Positions 53,798-63,859 are shown, counted from the first letter of the stretch. The stretch: 64,000 nucleotides of DNA from Diacronema lutheri (GCA_019448385.1 JAGTXO010000007.1:1116001-1180000); one strand, 5' to 3'. Program-made: numbers and translations. The notes: generated by a model from the sequence alone, not told the origin.

Positions 53798-55456
53798 TCA
53801 GCACGCGGCCTCGACCGGCACGGCCGGGCTGGGCGGCGCGGTCGCAAACTTCTTGGCGCCAAGCGAGAGCGCGAGCGCGCTCGCCTTGGCCTGGGCCGCG
53901 GCGAGCACGAGCGCGCGCCGCGCAGCCGCCTTGGCCTCCTTGGACGACGCGGCCGCCGAGCGCGCGCGCGCGGCGCCCACGAGCGCGACGCGACGTGCGG
54001 CGACGGCGTGCGCGCGCAGCGCAGCGCGCGCCGCGCGGCCGCGCGCGCCGCGCGCGAGCCGCGCGGCGCGGCGGCCGCGCGCGGTGCGCACGCGCTCCGC
54101 GTCCGTTGCGGACGCGGCGACGAGCGCGCCGACGAGCGCGGCAAAGCGCTCGGCGGCGGCGGTGCGCGCGCGCGCCGCGGCGGAGGCCTTGGCGGCGCGC
54201 GACGCGCGCATCGCCGCGGCGCGCGTCGCGCCGGCCGCCGCGCCGGCCGCACACTTGGCCGCGCGCGCGGCAGCGACCGCGGCGCGCTTGGCCGCGGCCG
54301 CGCACACGCGCGCGTTGAGCGCGCGCGCGGCGCGTGCGACGGCGTCGACGCGCGCGGCGGCGCGCTCCGCGGCGGCGGCGGCGCGCGGCGCGGCCTTCGC
54401 GTCGCACGCGGCGCGCGCCTCGTCGCTCAGCTCGAGGCGCGCGCGCAGCGCGGCGGGCAGCCGCTTGGTCGGCGGCTCGACGAGAAGAAGCGCCGTGTTG
54501 ACCGAGCGCGCCTTGGCGCGCGCCTGCTTGGTGGGCGTGCGCAGGGCGGCGGCGCGCGTGGCCTCGGCGGCCTGGAGGCGGCGGAACATGGCGTGCACGA
54601 TCCGCGCGCGGCTCTGCTCCGCCAGCTCGGCCGCGCCCTTGGCGTGCGACGCGGCGCGCTCCGCCGTCGCGCCGGCCTTTGCGACGCGCTCGGCGATGCG
54701 CTCCGTGCGCTTGGCCGCCACGTCGGCCTCGTGGCGGCGGGTGGTGGCGGCGAGCTGCGCGGCGGCGGCGACGCGCTCGGCCGAGCGCCGGTTCGCCACC
54801 GAGCGCACGCGCTCGTTGTGCGCCTTGAGCGGCGAGCGCTTGGCCTCGAGCGCGTCGTCGGCGCGGCCGGACGCCGCCGCAAGCTTGTGCTCGAGCGCCG
54901 CGACCGCGCCGTCGGCGGAGCGGCGCGCCTGCTCGGCGATATGCTTGGCGCGCTGGATGCGCGCGGCGTTGCTCAGCGAGACGCCCGTGAGCAGCTGCCG
55001 GTGCTTGGCCGCCGCGCGCTCAACCTTGTCGAGCGACGCGGCGACCGCGTCCGCGCGCACGGCGTCGAGCTTGTCGCGCGCCTCGCGCGCCGCCTGCCGG
55101 AGGAAGCGCGCCTTCTCGAAGCGGAGGGCCTGGAGCTTCTTGGAGGTGTCGCGCTTCTCATCCGCGCTCGCCATCCGAGCCGAGAGCGCGCGCATCGCCG
55201 ACGAGCGCTTGGCGAGCACATTGGCGAGCGCGCACTCGACGCGGCGCGAGCCGAGCTCCGCCGCGCGCGCCTTCTTCAGCTCGAGGCTGTGCTGGTGGTT
55301 GGCCTCGGCCGCGCTCGAGCGGCGCTCGAGCGTGCGCGCCGACGGGCAGTGCGACTGCTCAGGCGACGCGACGCGCGGCGGCGGCTTGCGCTTCTTGTCG
55401 TCGAAGCGGACGACGACGAGCTGCTCGGAGACAATCGGCGTGAGGACGAGCGGCAT
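53798..55456 (-). CDS. Basic Ala/Arg-rich coiled-coil protein
   Basis: Not recognised. Frame of 552 residues from the ATG at 55456 (MPLVLTPIVSEQLVVVRFDD); an upstream in-frame ATG at 55617 would add about 54 Arg/Ala residues. After a short conserved-looking N-terminus and a Pro/Ser segment comes a continuous charged helix (SLELKKARAAELGSRRVECA, KLQALRFEKARFLRQAAREA) that resembles stathmin-like or striated-fibre coiled coils in composition only. The C-terminal half becomes Ala/Arg-rich. It ends AVPVEAAC, where a C-terminal Cys is not in a clear prenylation context. The gap to the convergent desaturase gene is 181 bp and shows nothing but a short AT-rich patch. Confidence 0.6.
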   Translation of the reverse strand: MPLVLTPIVSEQLVVVRFDDKKRKPPPRVASPEQSHCPSARTLERRSSAAEANHQHSLELKKARAAELGSRRVECALANVLAKRSSAMRALSARMASADEKRDTSKKLQALRFEKARFLRQAAREARDKLDAVRADAVAASLDKVERAAAKHRQLLTGVSLSNAARIQRAKHIAEQARRSADGAVAALEHKLAAASGRADDALEAKRSPLKAHNERVRSVANRRSAERVAAAAQLAATTRRHEADVAAKRTERIAERVAKAGATAERAASHAKGAAELAEQSRARIVHAMFRRLQAAEATRAAALRTPTKQARAKARSVNTALLLVEPPTKRLPAALRARLELSDEARAACDAKAAPRAAAAAERAAARVDAVARAARALNARVCAAAAKRAAVAAARAAKCAAGAAAGATRAAAMRASRAAKASAAARARTAAAERFAALVGALVAASATDAERVRTARGRRAARLARGARGRAARAALRAHAVAARRVALVGAARARSAAASSKEAKAAARRALVLAAAQAKASALALSLGAKKFATAPPSPAVPVEAAC

Positions 55457-55984
55457 GGCTGGCGGCGACGGGAGATCCTGCGCGGCAGAGGGGCGGCGAC
55501 GACGAAGCGGCGGGCGCGCGCGCGCGTGAGACGGAGGCGCCAGCGCGCGGAGCGCGACGCGCGCGAGCGCGGCGAGCGCGCGCGCGCGCGCGCGAGCGGC
55601 GCGCGAGTGACGCATCGTACCGGGGCTTGATCGAGACCTGGGCGGACGGTGAGCTTTCGCGCCCGTTATAACCGACGTGGGGAATTTGACATGCCGGCAA
55701 GTCAGACAAGACAAGCCACCGGGCTGTCAAATGCCCCACGGCCGGCCGGGCGCGCGGGCGCGAACCGACCAGCGCGCCCTCGGCCGGCTCGCGCTCGGCT
55801 GGCACGGGCCACGGCTGATGCCATGCTTTGCGCCACGTCGTGACGCCTGCCCCTGACAGCACGCTGATGACGGTCGTCGGCCTCGTCGGTCGACAACCTA
55901 AGCCCACCTTCTCACATGGTCGTAATATGCAGTCTGCCCCAAACTACATGCTGGAATGCAACTGCACTCGAGGTTTAAAGGCCC
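55457..55984. other. Intergenic region between divergent genes
   Basis: Probable promoter region for the coiled-coil gene (-) and the GAF-array gene (+). An in-frame minus-strand ATG at 55617 might extend the coiled-coil gene. The last 100 bp before the plus-strand ATG are less GC-rich and contain gtttaaag just upstream of the start. Nothing else stands out. Confidence 0.5.
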
Positions 55985-58900
55985 ATGGGCGCGAACGACG
56001 AGAATGGGACGCTCGAGGCGAGCAGCGCCGAGCCTCTGAAGGTTCCGGCGGCCGAAGTGCCGTCAAAGCTGTCAAAGCCAGAGCCAGCCACGCCGCCCGC
56101 CCCGCCGCCGCCGCAGCGCGCCCCCGCGCCACCGCCGCCACCGCCAAGCGCGGCCGCGCCGGCCGCGCCCGCCGTGCCGCTGGCGCGCGGCGCCAAGGTC
56201 GACGGCCCTCAGGGTGCGCACGGCGTGCGCGTGCGCGAGGCGATGGCCAAGGCGGAGGGCGCTGAGTACGCGCTCTACTGGACGTACGAAGAGGCGCACG
56301 AACACTACCGCAACACGGGCTACTACTCGCTGGACGGCGAGCTTCTCTCGATGGCGATCAACATGACCGCGACGGTCGTCACGCTGCTCGACCGCTGCCG
56401 CTCCTCCGGCCTGCCGCGCTTCGTGCGCGACATCGCCGACGTGGACGCGAAGCTGTGCGCCCTCGCCCCCGTGCGCATGGCGCACGGCGTCAAGTCGCTC
56501 ATCCTGCTGCCGCAGGCTCACGGCAGCGTGCTCGAGATTGGAACGCGCGCCGACTGGGAGGAGCCGCCCGAGTACGAGGGCGTCGAGGAGTTCACGCGCT
56601 CGGACCGGGTGACGCCGCGGCATGTGTTTGAGCCGACAGATGTCAACATGATGAAGGTGACGCGCAACTCGGCCGCCGACTATGCCATCTTTTGGGAGTA
56701 CGACGAGGAGGCCGACTTGCTCAAGCTCGCGAAGCACTATGCGATCGAGGGCGACTGCATGGCGCGCTCGTCCGAGGTCACCTTCAAGCCGGGCGTCGCG
56801 TGCGTCGGCACGGCGTGGGTTGACCCGTCGTACCGCCTCGTGCGCGACTCGACCAAGCTTGACATCCGCACTTTCTTGCGCGCGGACATGATCAACGAGT
56901 ACGGCGTCAAGAGCGTGGCGTTCACCACCTTCCCGAACGGCGTCGTCGAGACGGGCACGCGCACGGGCTGGACGGCGCTGCCAAACATCGACAGGTTCCC
57001 GACCGGCGAGCGGTGCCACGATTTCATCGTCGTGGCGCTCGGCCGGCACGGCCAGTTCTCGCGCGAGGCGATGCTGAAGGCCTTTGGTGCCGAGTACGCG
57101 CTCTACTGGACATACGAAAAGGAGCACGAGCGGTACCGCAACACGGGCTATTACTCCGTGCACGGCGAGCTGCTCGCAACGGCGATCAACATGACTGCAA
57201 CGGTCGTCACGCTCTTCGACCGCTGCCGCTCCTCCGGCCTGCCGAGCTTTGTGAGCAACGTCGCCAACATCAAGCCCGCCATGTGCGGCCTCTTGCCCGT
57301 GCGCCTCGAGCAGGGCGTGCAATCGCTCATCCTGCTGCCGCAGCCCAACGGCGGCGTGCTCGAGATTGGCACGCGGCAAATGTGGAACGAGCCGCCCGAG
57401 TACGAGGGCGTCGACGAGTTCACGCGCGCGGACCAGGTGACGCCGCGCCCGCCCTTCAACCCGACCCCCGACAACATGAGCAAGATCATCACGAACTCGG
57501 CTTCCGACTACGCCATCTTCTGGGCATACGACGTGCGCCTAGATCTCCTCTCGCTCGCAAAGCACCACGCGCTCGACGGCGACTGCATGGCGCGCTCGTC
57601 CGAGGTCACCTTCAAGCCGGGCGTCGCGTGCGTCGGCACGGCGTGGGTTGACCCGTCGTACCGCCTCGTGCGCGACTCGACCAACCTCGACATTCGCACC
57701 TTTTTGCGCGCGGACATGATCAACGAGTACGGCGTCAAGAGCGTGGCGTTCACCACCTTCCCGAACGGCGTCGTCGAGACGGGCACGCGCGTGGGCTGGA
57801 CGAGGGCGCCAAACATTGACCGCGACCCGCGCGGCAAGCGGTGCTACGACTTCATCCTCGAGGAGCGCGCAAAGCCGGCGCTCGTCTCGGTAACGGTTGA
57901 CGACGACTTTTTGTACGCGGCGCTGCTCAAATGCCCGTCCGCCGAGTACGCGCTCTTCTGGCAGTACGACGATGAGCAGCAGCACTACCGCAACACGGCC
58001 TACTTCTCAGTGGACGACGTCATCCTCTCCTCCGCAAAGGGCATGACGGCGACCGTCGCCGGCCTGCTTGACCGCGCGCGCACGTCGGGCCTGCCGCGCT
58101 TCCTGCGCAATGTGGGCGACGTCTCGACGAAGGACTGCTCGCTCGTGTCTTTGCGCAAGCAGTACGACGTGCTGTCCGCCGTGCTCATCCCGTATGTCGA
58201 GGGCATCCTCGAGCTGGGCACGCGCCGCCTTTGGGAAGAGCCGCCCGAGATTGAGGGCGTGCACAACTTCACGCGCTCCGACAAATTGATCGCGCGCCCG
58301 CCCTTCGAGCCGACGGCTGCAAACTTGCGCAAGGTGATGGCCAACGTGGCGGGTGACTATGCCATCTTCTGGACACTCGACGAGGAGGACAAGCTCATCA
58401 AGCTGCACTCGCACGAGGCTTACGACGGCGACTGCATGGCGCGCTCGTCCGAGGTCACCTTCAAGCCGGGCGTCGCGTGCATCGGCACGGCGTGGGTCGA
58501 CCCGACCTATTGCCTCGTGCGCGACTCGACCAAGCTCGACATCCGCGTTTTCTTGCGCGCGGACATGATCAACGAGTACGGCATCAAGAGCATCGGCTTC
58601 TGCCGCTTCCCCAACGGCGTCCTCGAGTACGGCACGACCGACGGGTGGGAGGAGGCGCCGTCCATCGATATGGACCAGCACAAGCGGCGATGCTACGACT
58701 TTCTGCTCACCACGGCGCGCCCGGCCTTCAACCCGTCGCAGGAGCAGCTGCTCAAGGTGATGCGCTACACCGACGCGGCGTATGCCATCTTCTGGCTGTA
58801 CGCCGCCGACATCAACGAGCTGCGCTGCGCCGCGTACCACTCGTACGACGGCTCGGTGATGGAGATGAGCCGCACCTTCACCTTTATGCCAGGCGTCGGG

Positions 58901-59137
58901 TGCATCGGCTCGGCATGGGTCGACCCAAAGTACACGTTCATCAAGGACGCGACCAAGCTCGACATCCGCAATATCTTGCGCGCCAACCTGATCCTCAATG
59001 ACGGCATCAAGAGCATCTGCTTCACCAAGTTTGCGAACGGCGTCGTCGAGTACGGCACGACCAAGGGGTGGAAAGTGGCTCCCACGATCGACACCGACGA
59101 ATACGGCCGGCGCGTCAAGGATTTCCTCGCGCAGTGA
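55985..59137 (+). CDS. Protein with seven tandem GAF-like modules
   Basis: Intronless, 1,050 residues. A Pro/Ala-rich N-terminal 80 residues start MGANDENG (Gly2, possible myristoylation), then seven modules of about 110-125 residues fill the rest. Two types alternate, A B A B A B B. Type A: AEYALYWTYEEAHEHYRNTG, MTATVVTLLDRCRSSGLPRF, then GVLEIGTR. Type B: ADYAIFWEYDEEADLLKLAK, SEVTFKPGVACVGTAWVDPS, LDIRTFLRADMINEYGVKSV, then GVVETGTR. The order (substrate-facing aromatic strand, FxPGxGxxGxAW, DxRxxxRA, GIKSVxFxxFxNGVxExGT) is that of GAF-type small-molecule sensor domains. Type A modules are degenerate at the PGxGxxG step. No kinase, cyclase or DNA-binding output domain is present. A soluble sensor or scaffold is likely (inference); ligand unknown. 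No cysteine is positioned as in bilin-binding GAF domains that I can recognise. Confidence 0.75.
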   Translation: MGANDENGTLEASSAEPLKVPAAEVPSKLSKPEPATPPAPPPPQRAPAPPPPPPSAAAPAAPAVPLARGAKVDGPQGAHGVRVREAMAKAEGAEYALYWTYEEAHEHYRNTGYYSLDGELLSMAINMTATVVTLLDRCRSSGLPRFVRDIADVDAKLCALAPVRMAHGVKSLILLPQAHGSVLEIGTRADWEEPPEYEGVEEFTRSDRVTPRHVFEPTDVNMMKVTRNSAADYAIFWEYDEEADLLKLAKHYAIEGDCMARSSEVTFKPGVACVGTAWVDPSYRLVRDSTKLDIRTFLRADMINEYGVKSVAFTTFPNGVVETGTRTGWTALPNIDRFPTGERCHDFIVVALGRHGQFSREAMLKAFGAEYALYWTYEKEHERYRNTGYYSVHGELLATAINMTATVVTLFDRCRSSGLPSFVSNVANIKPAMCGLLPVRLEQGVQSLILLPQPNGGVLEIGTRQMWNEPPEYEGVDEFTRADQVTPRPPFNPTPDNMSKIITNSASDYAIFWAYDVRLDLLSLAKHHALDGDCMARSSEVTFKPGVACVGTAWVDPSYRLVRDSTNLDIRTFLRADMINEYGVKSVAFTTFPNGVVETGTRVGWTRAPNIDRDPRGKRCYDFILEERAKPALVSVTVDDDFLYAALLKCPSAEYALFWQYDDEQQHYRNTAYFSVDDVILSSAKGMTATVAGLLDRARTSGLPRFLRNVGDVSTKDCSLVSLRKQYDVLSAVLIPYVEGILELGTRRLWEEPPEIEGVHNFTRSDKLIARPPFEPTAANLRKVMANVAGDYAIFWTLDEEDKLIKLHSHEAYDGDCMARSSEVTFKPGVACIGTAWVDPTYCLVRDSTKLDIRVFLRADMINEYGIKSIGFCRFPNGVLEYGTTDGWEEAPSIDMDQHKRRCYDFLLTTARPAFNPSQEQLLKVMRYTDAAYAIFWLYAADINELRCAAYHSYDGSVMEMSRTFTFMPGVGCIGSAWVDPKYTFIKDATKLDIRNILRANLILNDGIKSICFTKFANGVVEYGTTKGWKVAPTIDTDEYGRRVKDFLAQ

Positions 59138-59302
59138 GGCGCGGCAGCCGGCGGGCGCACATCATCGGGGCGGTTGGGCGTGCCCCGTTGTCTTCCTTTT
59201 CCCGCTGAAGAGGGTACCCATATGTGTTTCCGAAATGAGTGTGCATGTCCTCCGTTGCACCTGTCTGGTCAGAGAGCTTCTGCTCGTCCGACGTGTGGCG
59301 CA

Positions 59303-62300
59303 TTAGCCGCACGCGACGTCGTGCGACGAGGCTTGGCGTAGGTGCAGCGGCCCCGGCCTGTGCGTGCCCAGGCGCGAGAGCTCGTCGTCGCCGCCCGTCT
59401 CGACCGGCTCAGGGGTATGATCCTCCCCGTCGGCCGCGTGCGGCAAGGGCTCGAGCAAAGAGCCAAGTTCGGCCGACGCGCTCGACGACGCGCGCACACC
59501 GCCCCGATCGCGGCTGCCGTCATCGTCGTCGTCGTCGTCGTCGTCCTCCTCCTCCTCGCCGTCGCCTGCAGGCTGCGCGACCACCATGCGGTGCAGCACG
59601 GCGGCCACCTGCCGCGCCTCCGCCCGCTCCGCCTCGTCCGCGCCGCCCTCAGCCTTGCCGCGCGCCGCTTCGAAACGGTCAAACTCGACGAGCGACCGGA
59701 CGAGGCGCGCGCGCGGCGCGGCTCGCAGGCGGCGCATCGACGGGCCGGGCAGCGTCAAGTTGTAGACGATCTTGCCCACCATCGCGCAGAGCGCCGCGGG
59801 GGCCCTCTCTTCGTCGAGTTCGGCATCACCGCCGCCCGTGCCGCCGCAGCATTCAATGAGTGCGCTGGTCAGGAGGCGTGCGAGCACACGGAGCGCGCCG
59901 TGCTCGTCGAGCGCAGCGCGGTGGCGTGCGTCGGCGGCGAGATTGATGAGCACGCCGCACACCGCGAGGAGCACTGCGTCGCTCGAGTGCGAGAGGAGGA
60001 GGAGGAGGGCCTCGTGCACGCGCGCGGCGACGATCGCGTCGCGAACGGCCGGGTCGCGCGAGCAGTTGCCGAGCGCGCGCGCCGCCTCCGTCACGCCCTC
60101 CGGGTTGGAGTGGAGGAGGAGCGGGACGAGCGCGCGAACGAGGCGCGGCGGGTCGGCGAGCAGGCCCGCGGGCGGCTGCGCCCCGCGCGCGTGCGCGGTA
60201 CGCGCTGCCGCGAGCGGTGCAGGCGGCATCGCGTCGGCCTCGGGCAGCCATGCTGAATCTGCAGCGGGCGTGGAAGGAGAAGCGGGACGAGCGTGGGCGT
60301 GGAAGGAGATGTTGGTGATGGCGGAGGCGGCGTTGAGCACGAGCTCCTGCGCGACCAAGCGGCGCGCCGCGGGCGTGCTCGTGAGCCACAGCTGCGCCGC
60401 GCGTGCGCTGCGAGCGGGGCGGTTGGGCGCGGCGCGGCGCAGACAGGCGCTCGCGCGCGCGGCACTGAAAGCCGACCCTCGCGCTCGCGCGCGCGTGCAC
60501 GGACCTCGGCGGTGTCGAGCGGGTGACTCTCGAGCACGACGACCAGCCAGCCCGTCTCCGCGCGGCTCGCAAGCTGCGCGCCGACTGCCGACGCCATCGC
60601 GAGGTGCGCGAGCAGCCGTGCGAGCTTCACTTGCGCATCGACCTCCTCGTCGCCCGCCGCTGCTGGCACGGGCAGAGGCGCGACGGCGGGCTCGGCGCGC
60701 GCGTGCTTGGGCTCGGCGGAAGCGGACGCGGCGGCCAACCGGGCGAAGAGCGAGAGCAGCAGCTCGCAGCCTGCGTGGCGCGGTACCCGTTAGGGAGGGG
60801 GGGGGGGGGGGGGGGGGGGGGCATGCGGGCAGAGGACGACCAGATGCAACGCGGTGGTGAAACGGCGCAGCGCGCGCGCGCGCCGAGGCCATGCGGCAAT
60901 GGCATGGCGGACGAGGGGTCAGGAGGAGAAAAGAGCGGCGATGCCGCCCAACCGCCCGCCCATCCACCCGCGCCGCTCGGCCGCAGCCGTGGCCCCGTGG
61001 CCTCAGCGCGGCGCGAGCGAGCGCGCGCGCGCGCGCGCTGTTCGAGTGCGCATGCCCACCCCAGCCCACTGCCACAGCAACCGGAGCGCAACCGGACAGC
61101 GCGCACCCCCCAACTCGACGCCGATGAGCTCGCGGTTGGACGCGTTACTCGCCGTCAGGTTGCCGAGCACGAACGCCGAGCGCACGAGCAGCGGCGCGTG
61201 CTGCGCGCCGTGCGCGCGCATCGCGCGCATCATCGCGCGCACGTGGCGCGCGTCGGCGTTCACCGCGGCGCGCGCGTCCTCCTGCAGCGTCAGCTTGGCG
61301 AGCACGCGGAAGACATTGACGCACAACTCGACGGGCGCCGCGCGCGCCGTGCGCGCCGGAGCCGCTACCGATCCCGCCGGTGCGGCGGGCGGCGGCGCGG
61401 CGGGCGGCGGCGCGGACACGGTGCGCCCCGGCCGCGGCGGCCGCGGCGGCGCAGCCGCAGCCGCGCCCGCTACGGCGCCTGCCGTCGCCGCCGCCGCCGG
61501 CGCACCGCCCGCACCGCCGCCGTCGTCGTCCGCGCGGGCGGGCTCCACGAGCAATTCGCAGAGGTCGGGCAGGAGGCCGTGCACGACCATCTGCTTGCGG
61601 CACGGCGCGGACACCGCCATGTTGCGCAGCAGCGCCGTCGCCTGCACGCACAGCTGCGCGCGCGCGTCGCGCGCGGCCGCCGCGTCCGTGGGCTCCCGGC
61701 CCGCGCTCGCGCCGAGAAGCGCGCGGTGTGCGCGCAGGAGCCTTGCGAGCAGTTTGATGGCGCCGCGCTGCGCAAGGTGCGTCCCGTTCGGCGCGCACGC
61801 GGCCGAGCAGTTCTTGAGCGCGCCGAGCGCGTAGATGAGCGGCTCGAACGACGGCGCGGGCAGAGGCGCCGGCGCAGGCCGCGCGCGTGGCCGGGCCGGC
61901 GGCTGCGCCTGCCGGTGGCCGACGGGTGGCACGTGGACAGCGGCGGCGTGGTGCGCGGAGAGCTCGCCGAGCGTCGCGCGCAGGAGGTCGAGCACACGGT
62001 CGAGGCAGCCTTCGCCGCGCAGCAGGCCATCGTTCGCCTCGCGCTTGGAGAGGCGAAAAAGGACGCGGCAGCCGGCGAGCAGGGGCGCGTCTGCCGGCGC
62101 GAGCGCGAGCCCGCCCGCCGCCGACGCGTCGCCGCGCGGCGACGCGTCGGCGCTCGGAGTGGCGGCGCGCGCGCCCCCTATCGGGCTGGGCGCGCAGAGC
62201 CGGAGCACAACGTTGCACAAGCGCATCAGCATGGCCGCCTCTTCGTCGTCTGCGCCCGAGCCCGCGCCCGCGCCCGCGCCGCTGGTCGCGCCACCGGTCG

Positions 62301-62991
62301 CGCTCGCTTCCATCAGCGGCGCGATGGCGTCGAGGACGAGGGAGCGCAGGCGCAGGCGCTGCGCAGCGTCCAGCCGCTCGCACGCCACCTCGACCGCGCG
62401 CTCGAGCGCCGCCGCCGCGCCGTGCCGCGAGCCGCCGCCGCCAAAGCCGCGCGGCGTGCGCGCCGCCTCGCCGATCGCGCGCACCGCAACGTCGACCTCG
62501 GCCCACGCCGTGCGCTGCTCGGTGTCGAGCGCGAAGCGAGCGGAATCGGGCGCCGGGTCATCCGTGTCGATCGCGAGCACGTCCGCGTCGACACCCGCCG
62601 ACCCGCGCCGCGCGCCGTCGCCACCGTTGCCAACGGCCGATTGGCGAGCGGGTGGGTGCGCGTGCGCACACGCCGAGGACGCGGGGATGCGCTCCTGTCG
62701 CGCGACGCCGCGCAGCGGCAGGCGCGGCGGACCAGGTCGCGTGGCGAACTGGCCCGCCGAGATCACGTAGGACGAGCCCGGCCGCGCGCCGAGCGAGGCC
62801 GCGCCGCCGTTCGCGCCGCCGCCGCCGCCGCCGGGCTGCGGTGCCGCGTCGGCGGGCAGGCTGAAGAGGTGGCGCGCGTTGTCGGCGGGCGTGAACGGAC
62901 GCGAGGGGTGGTGCAGCGATGCGCGCGCCTGTGCGATGGCCGACGAGATGGCCGAGCGCGCCCGGATGGGCACCGGCTCGTCGTCGATCAT
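59303..62991 (-). CDS. ARMC2: ARMC2-like armadillo-repeat flagellar protein
   Basis: Predicted exons 61060-62991, 60505-60762 and 59303-60391; all phase 0, 1,092 residues. ARMC2 is known from animals and green algae for assembly and transport of radial spokes in motile cilia. Hallmarks: N-terminal ISSAIAQARASLHHPSRPFT then ADNARHLF, matching the conserved RPFTP start; PLIYALGALKNCSAACAPNG, LCVQATALLRNMAVSAPCRK, ARTARAAPVELCVNVFRVLA, LLVRSAFVLGNLTASNASNR, then after splicing LVLNAASAITNISFHAHA, EGVTEAARALGNCSRDPAVR and LLAVCGVLINLAADARHRAA. Armadillo repeats therefore cover about 300-1000. A Pro/Ala-rich insert and an acidic Glu/Asp run near the C-terminus are lineage-specific. The first intron contains a long cytosine run (sense strand) near its acceptor; its exact borders are less certain than the second. 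Confidence 0.88.
60797..60821 (-). repeat. Poly-G tract (sense-strand poly-C) near an ARMC2 acceptor
   Basis: An uninterrupted run of about 25 G on the plus strand, so C in the sense strand of ARMC2, lying about 35 bp before the predicted acceptor at 60763. Confidence 0.95.
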
Positions 62992-63059
62992 CACGCGCGG
63001 GACGGTCGTCCGCGACCCGCCCGTTGGCGTCAGTCAAATCCTCAATCCCCGCATGGTTT

Positions 63060-63083
63060 CCCGGACTGCAGCTGCAGTCCGGG
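63060..63083. repeat. 24-bp perfect palindrome upstream of ARMC2
   Basis: cccggactgcag followed by its exact reverse complement, without a loop, 69 bp upstream of the ARMC2 ATG. It is followed by two closely spaced gggcccggg palindromes near 63122-63147. This could be a dimeric factor-binding site or a hairpin. Confidence 0.9.
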
Positions 63084-63211
63084 CTGAGCACCTTGGCCGT
63101 GCGCGTTGGCAAGCGCGGGACGGTGGGCCCGGGACAGTGGGCCCGGGCCGGCCTCGCACTGTCGTCTGTCGCAGCAGTCTCGAGTGGAGTCTGCGGAGTC
63201 TGACGAGCGCT

Positions 63212-63859
63212 TCATAGGCGTGTGCCGCTGTGGCCGTGCGCGTTGGCAAGCGCGCGCTCGAGGCCATCGGCGTCGCCAAGCGCAAGCGACGCGGCGAGCG
63301 CGCGCGGCAACACCGCAAAATGCTGGCTGATCGGCACGTCCGACCGCAGCTCGTGTCGGCAGACGAGGCCGCGCGAGTCGAGCGAATATACGCTCACGCC
63401 ATCGACGACGACGGGCGGTTCGGCCTCGCGCCCACGAAGGTGGAGCTTGGCTGACCATCTCGCGCGGATCTGCGACGCAATCGGGTCGAAGACGAGCAGC
63501 ACACCCGTCTCGGCCGACGAGAGCGACGCGCCTGCGACCCAGCGGAGCGCCGAGAGGGCGCGCGCGTATGCGCGCTTGCCGGTGAGGACGAGGCCGGTGT
63601 GCGCGTCGACGAGCTGCACGTGCTCGGCAAAAATGTCGAGCGTCGGCTCAAGCATCAGCATCGTCGGATACTCGCGCTGCAGCGCGTCGATGCACCGGCC
63701 GACGTTTGCGTGGAAGTCGGACTGCGGCCGCGGCGGCGGCGCGCCGAGCAGCGGGCTGTGGAGCGGCGGCGCGGCGAGGCGGGTGGGGTGGGCGGACGTG
63801 CGTGGAAGCGTCGTGCTCGCGCTCGCCGTCGCCACGAGAAGCGCCCCGATCGCTTGCAT
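63212..63859 (-). CDS. Plastid-type DUF2358/NTF2-like protein
   Basis: A 215-residue intronless frame from the ATG at 63859 (MQAIGALLVATASASTTLPR), a short hydrophobic start typical of an ER signal before a plastid transit segment. The domain has the NTF2-like layout of the DUF2358 family of algal and plant plastid proteins: NVGRCIDALQREYPTMLMLE then TLDIFAEHVQLVDAHTGLVL, followed by KRAYARALSALRWVA and strands ending IRARWSAKLHLRGREAEPPV and VSVYSLDSRGLVCRHELRSD. The function of this family is unknown; some members associate with thylakoid or photosynthesis-related processes. An earlier ATG is not evident; the stretch from 63860 to the window end shows no further gene. Confidence 0.65.
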   Translation of the reverse strand: MQAIGALLVATASASTTLPRTSAHPTRLAAPPLHSPLLGAPPPRPQSDFHANVGRCIDALQREYPTMLMLEPTLDIFAEHVQLVDAHTGLVLTGKRAYARALSALRWVAGASLSSAETGVLLVFDPIASQIRARWSAKLHLRGREAEPPVVVDGVSVYSLDSRGLVCRHELRSDVPISQHFAVLPRALAASLALGDADGLERALANAHGHSGTRL

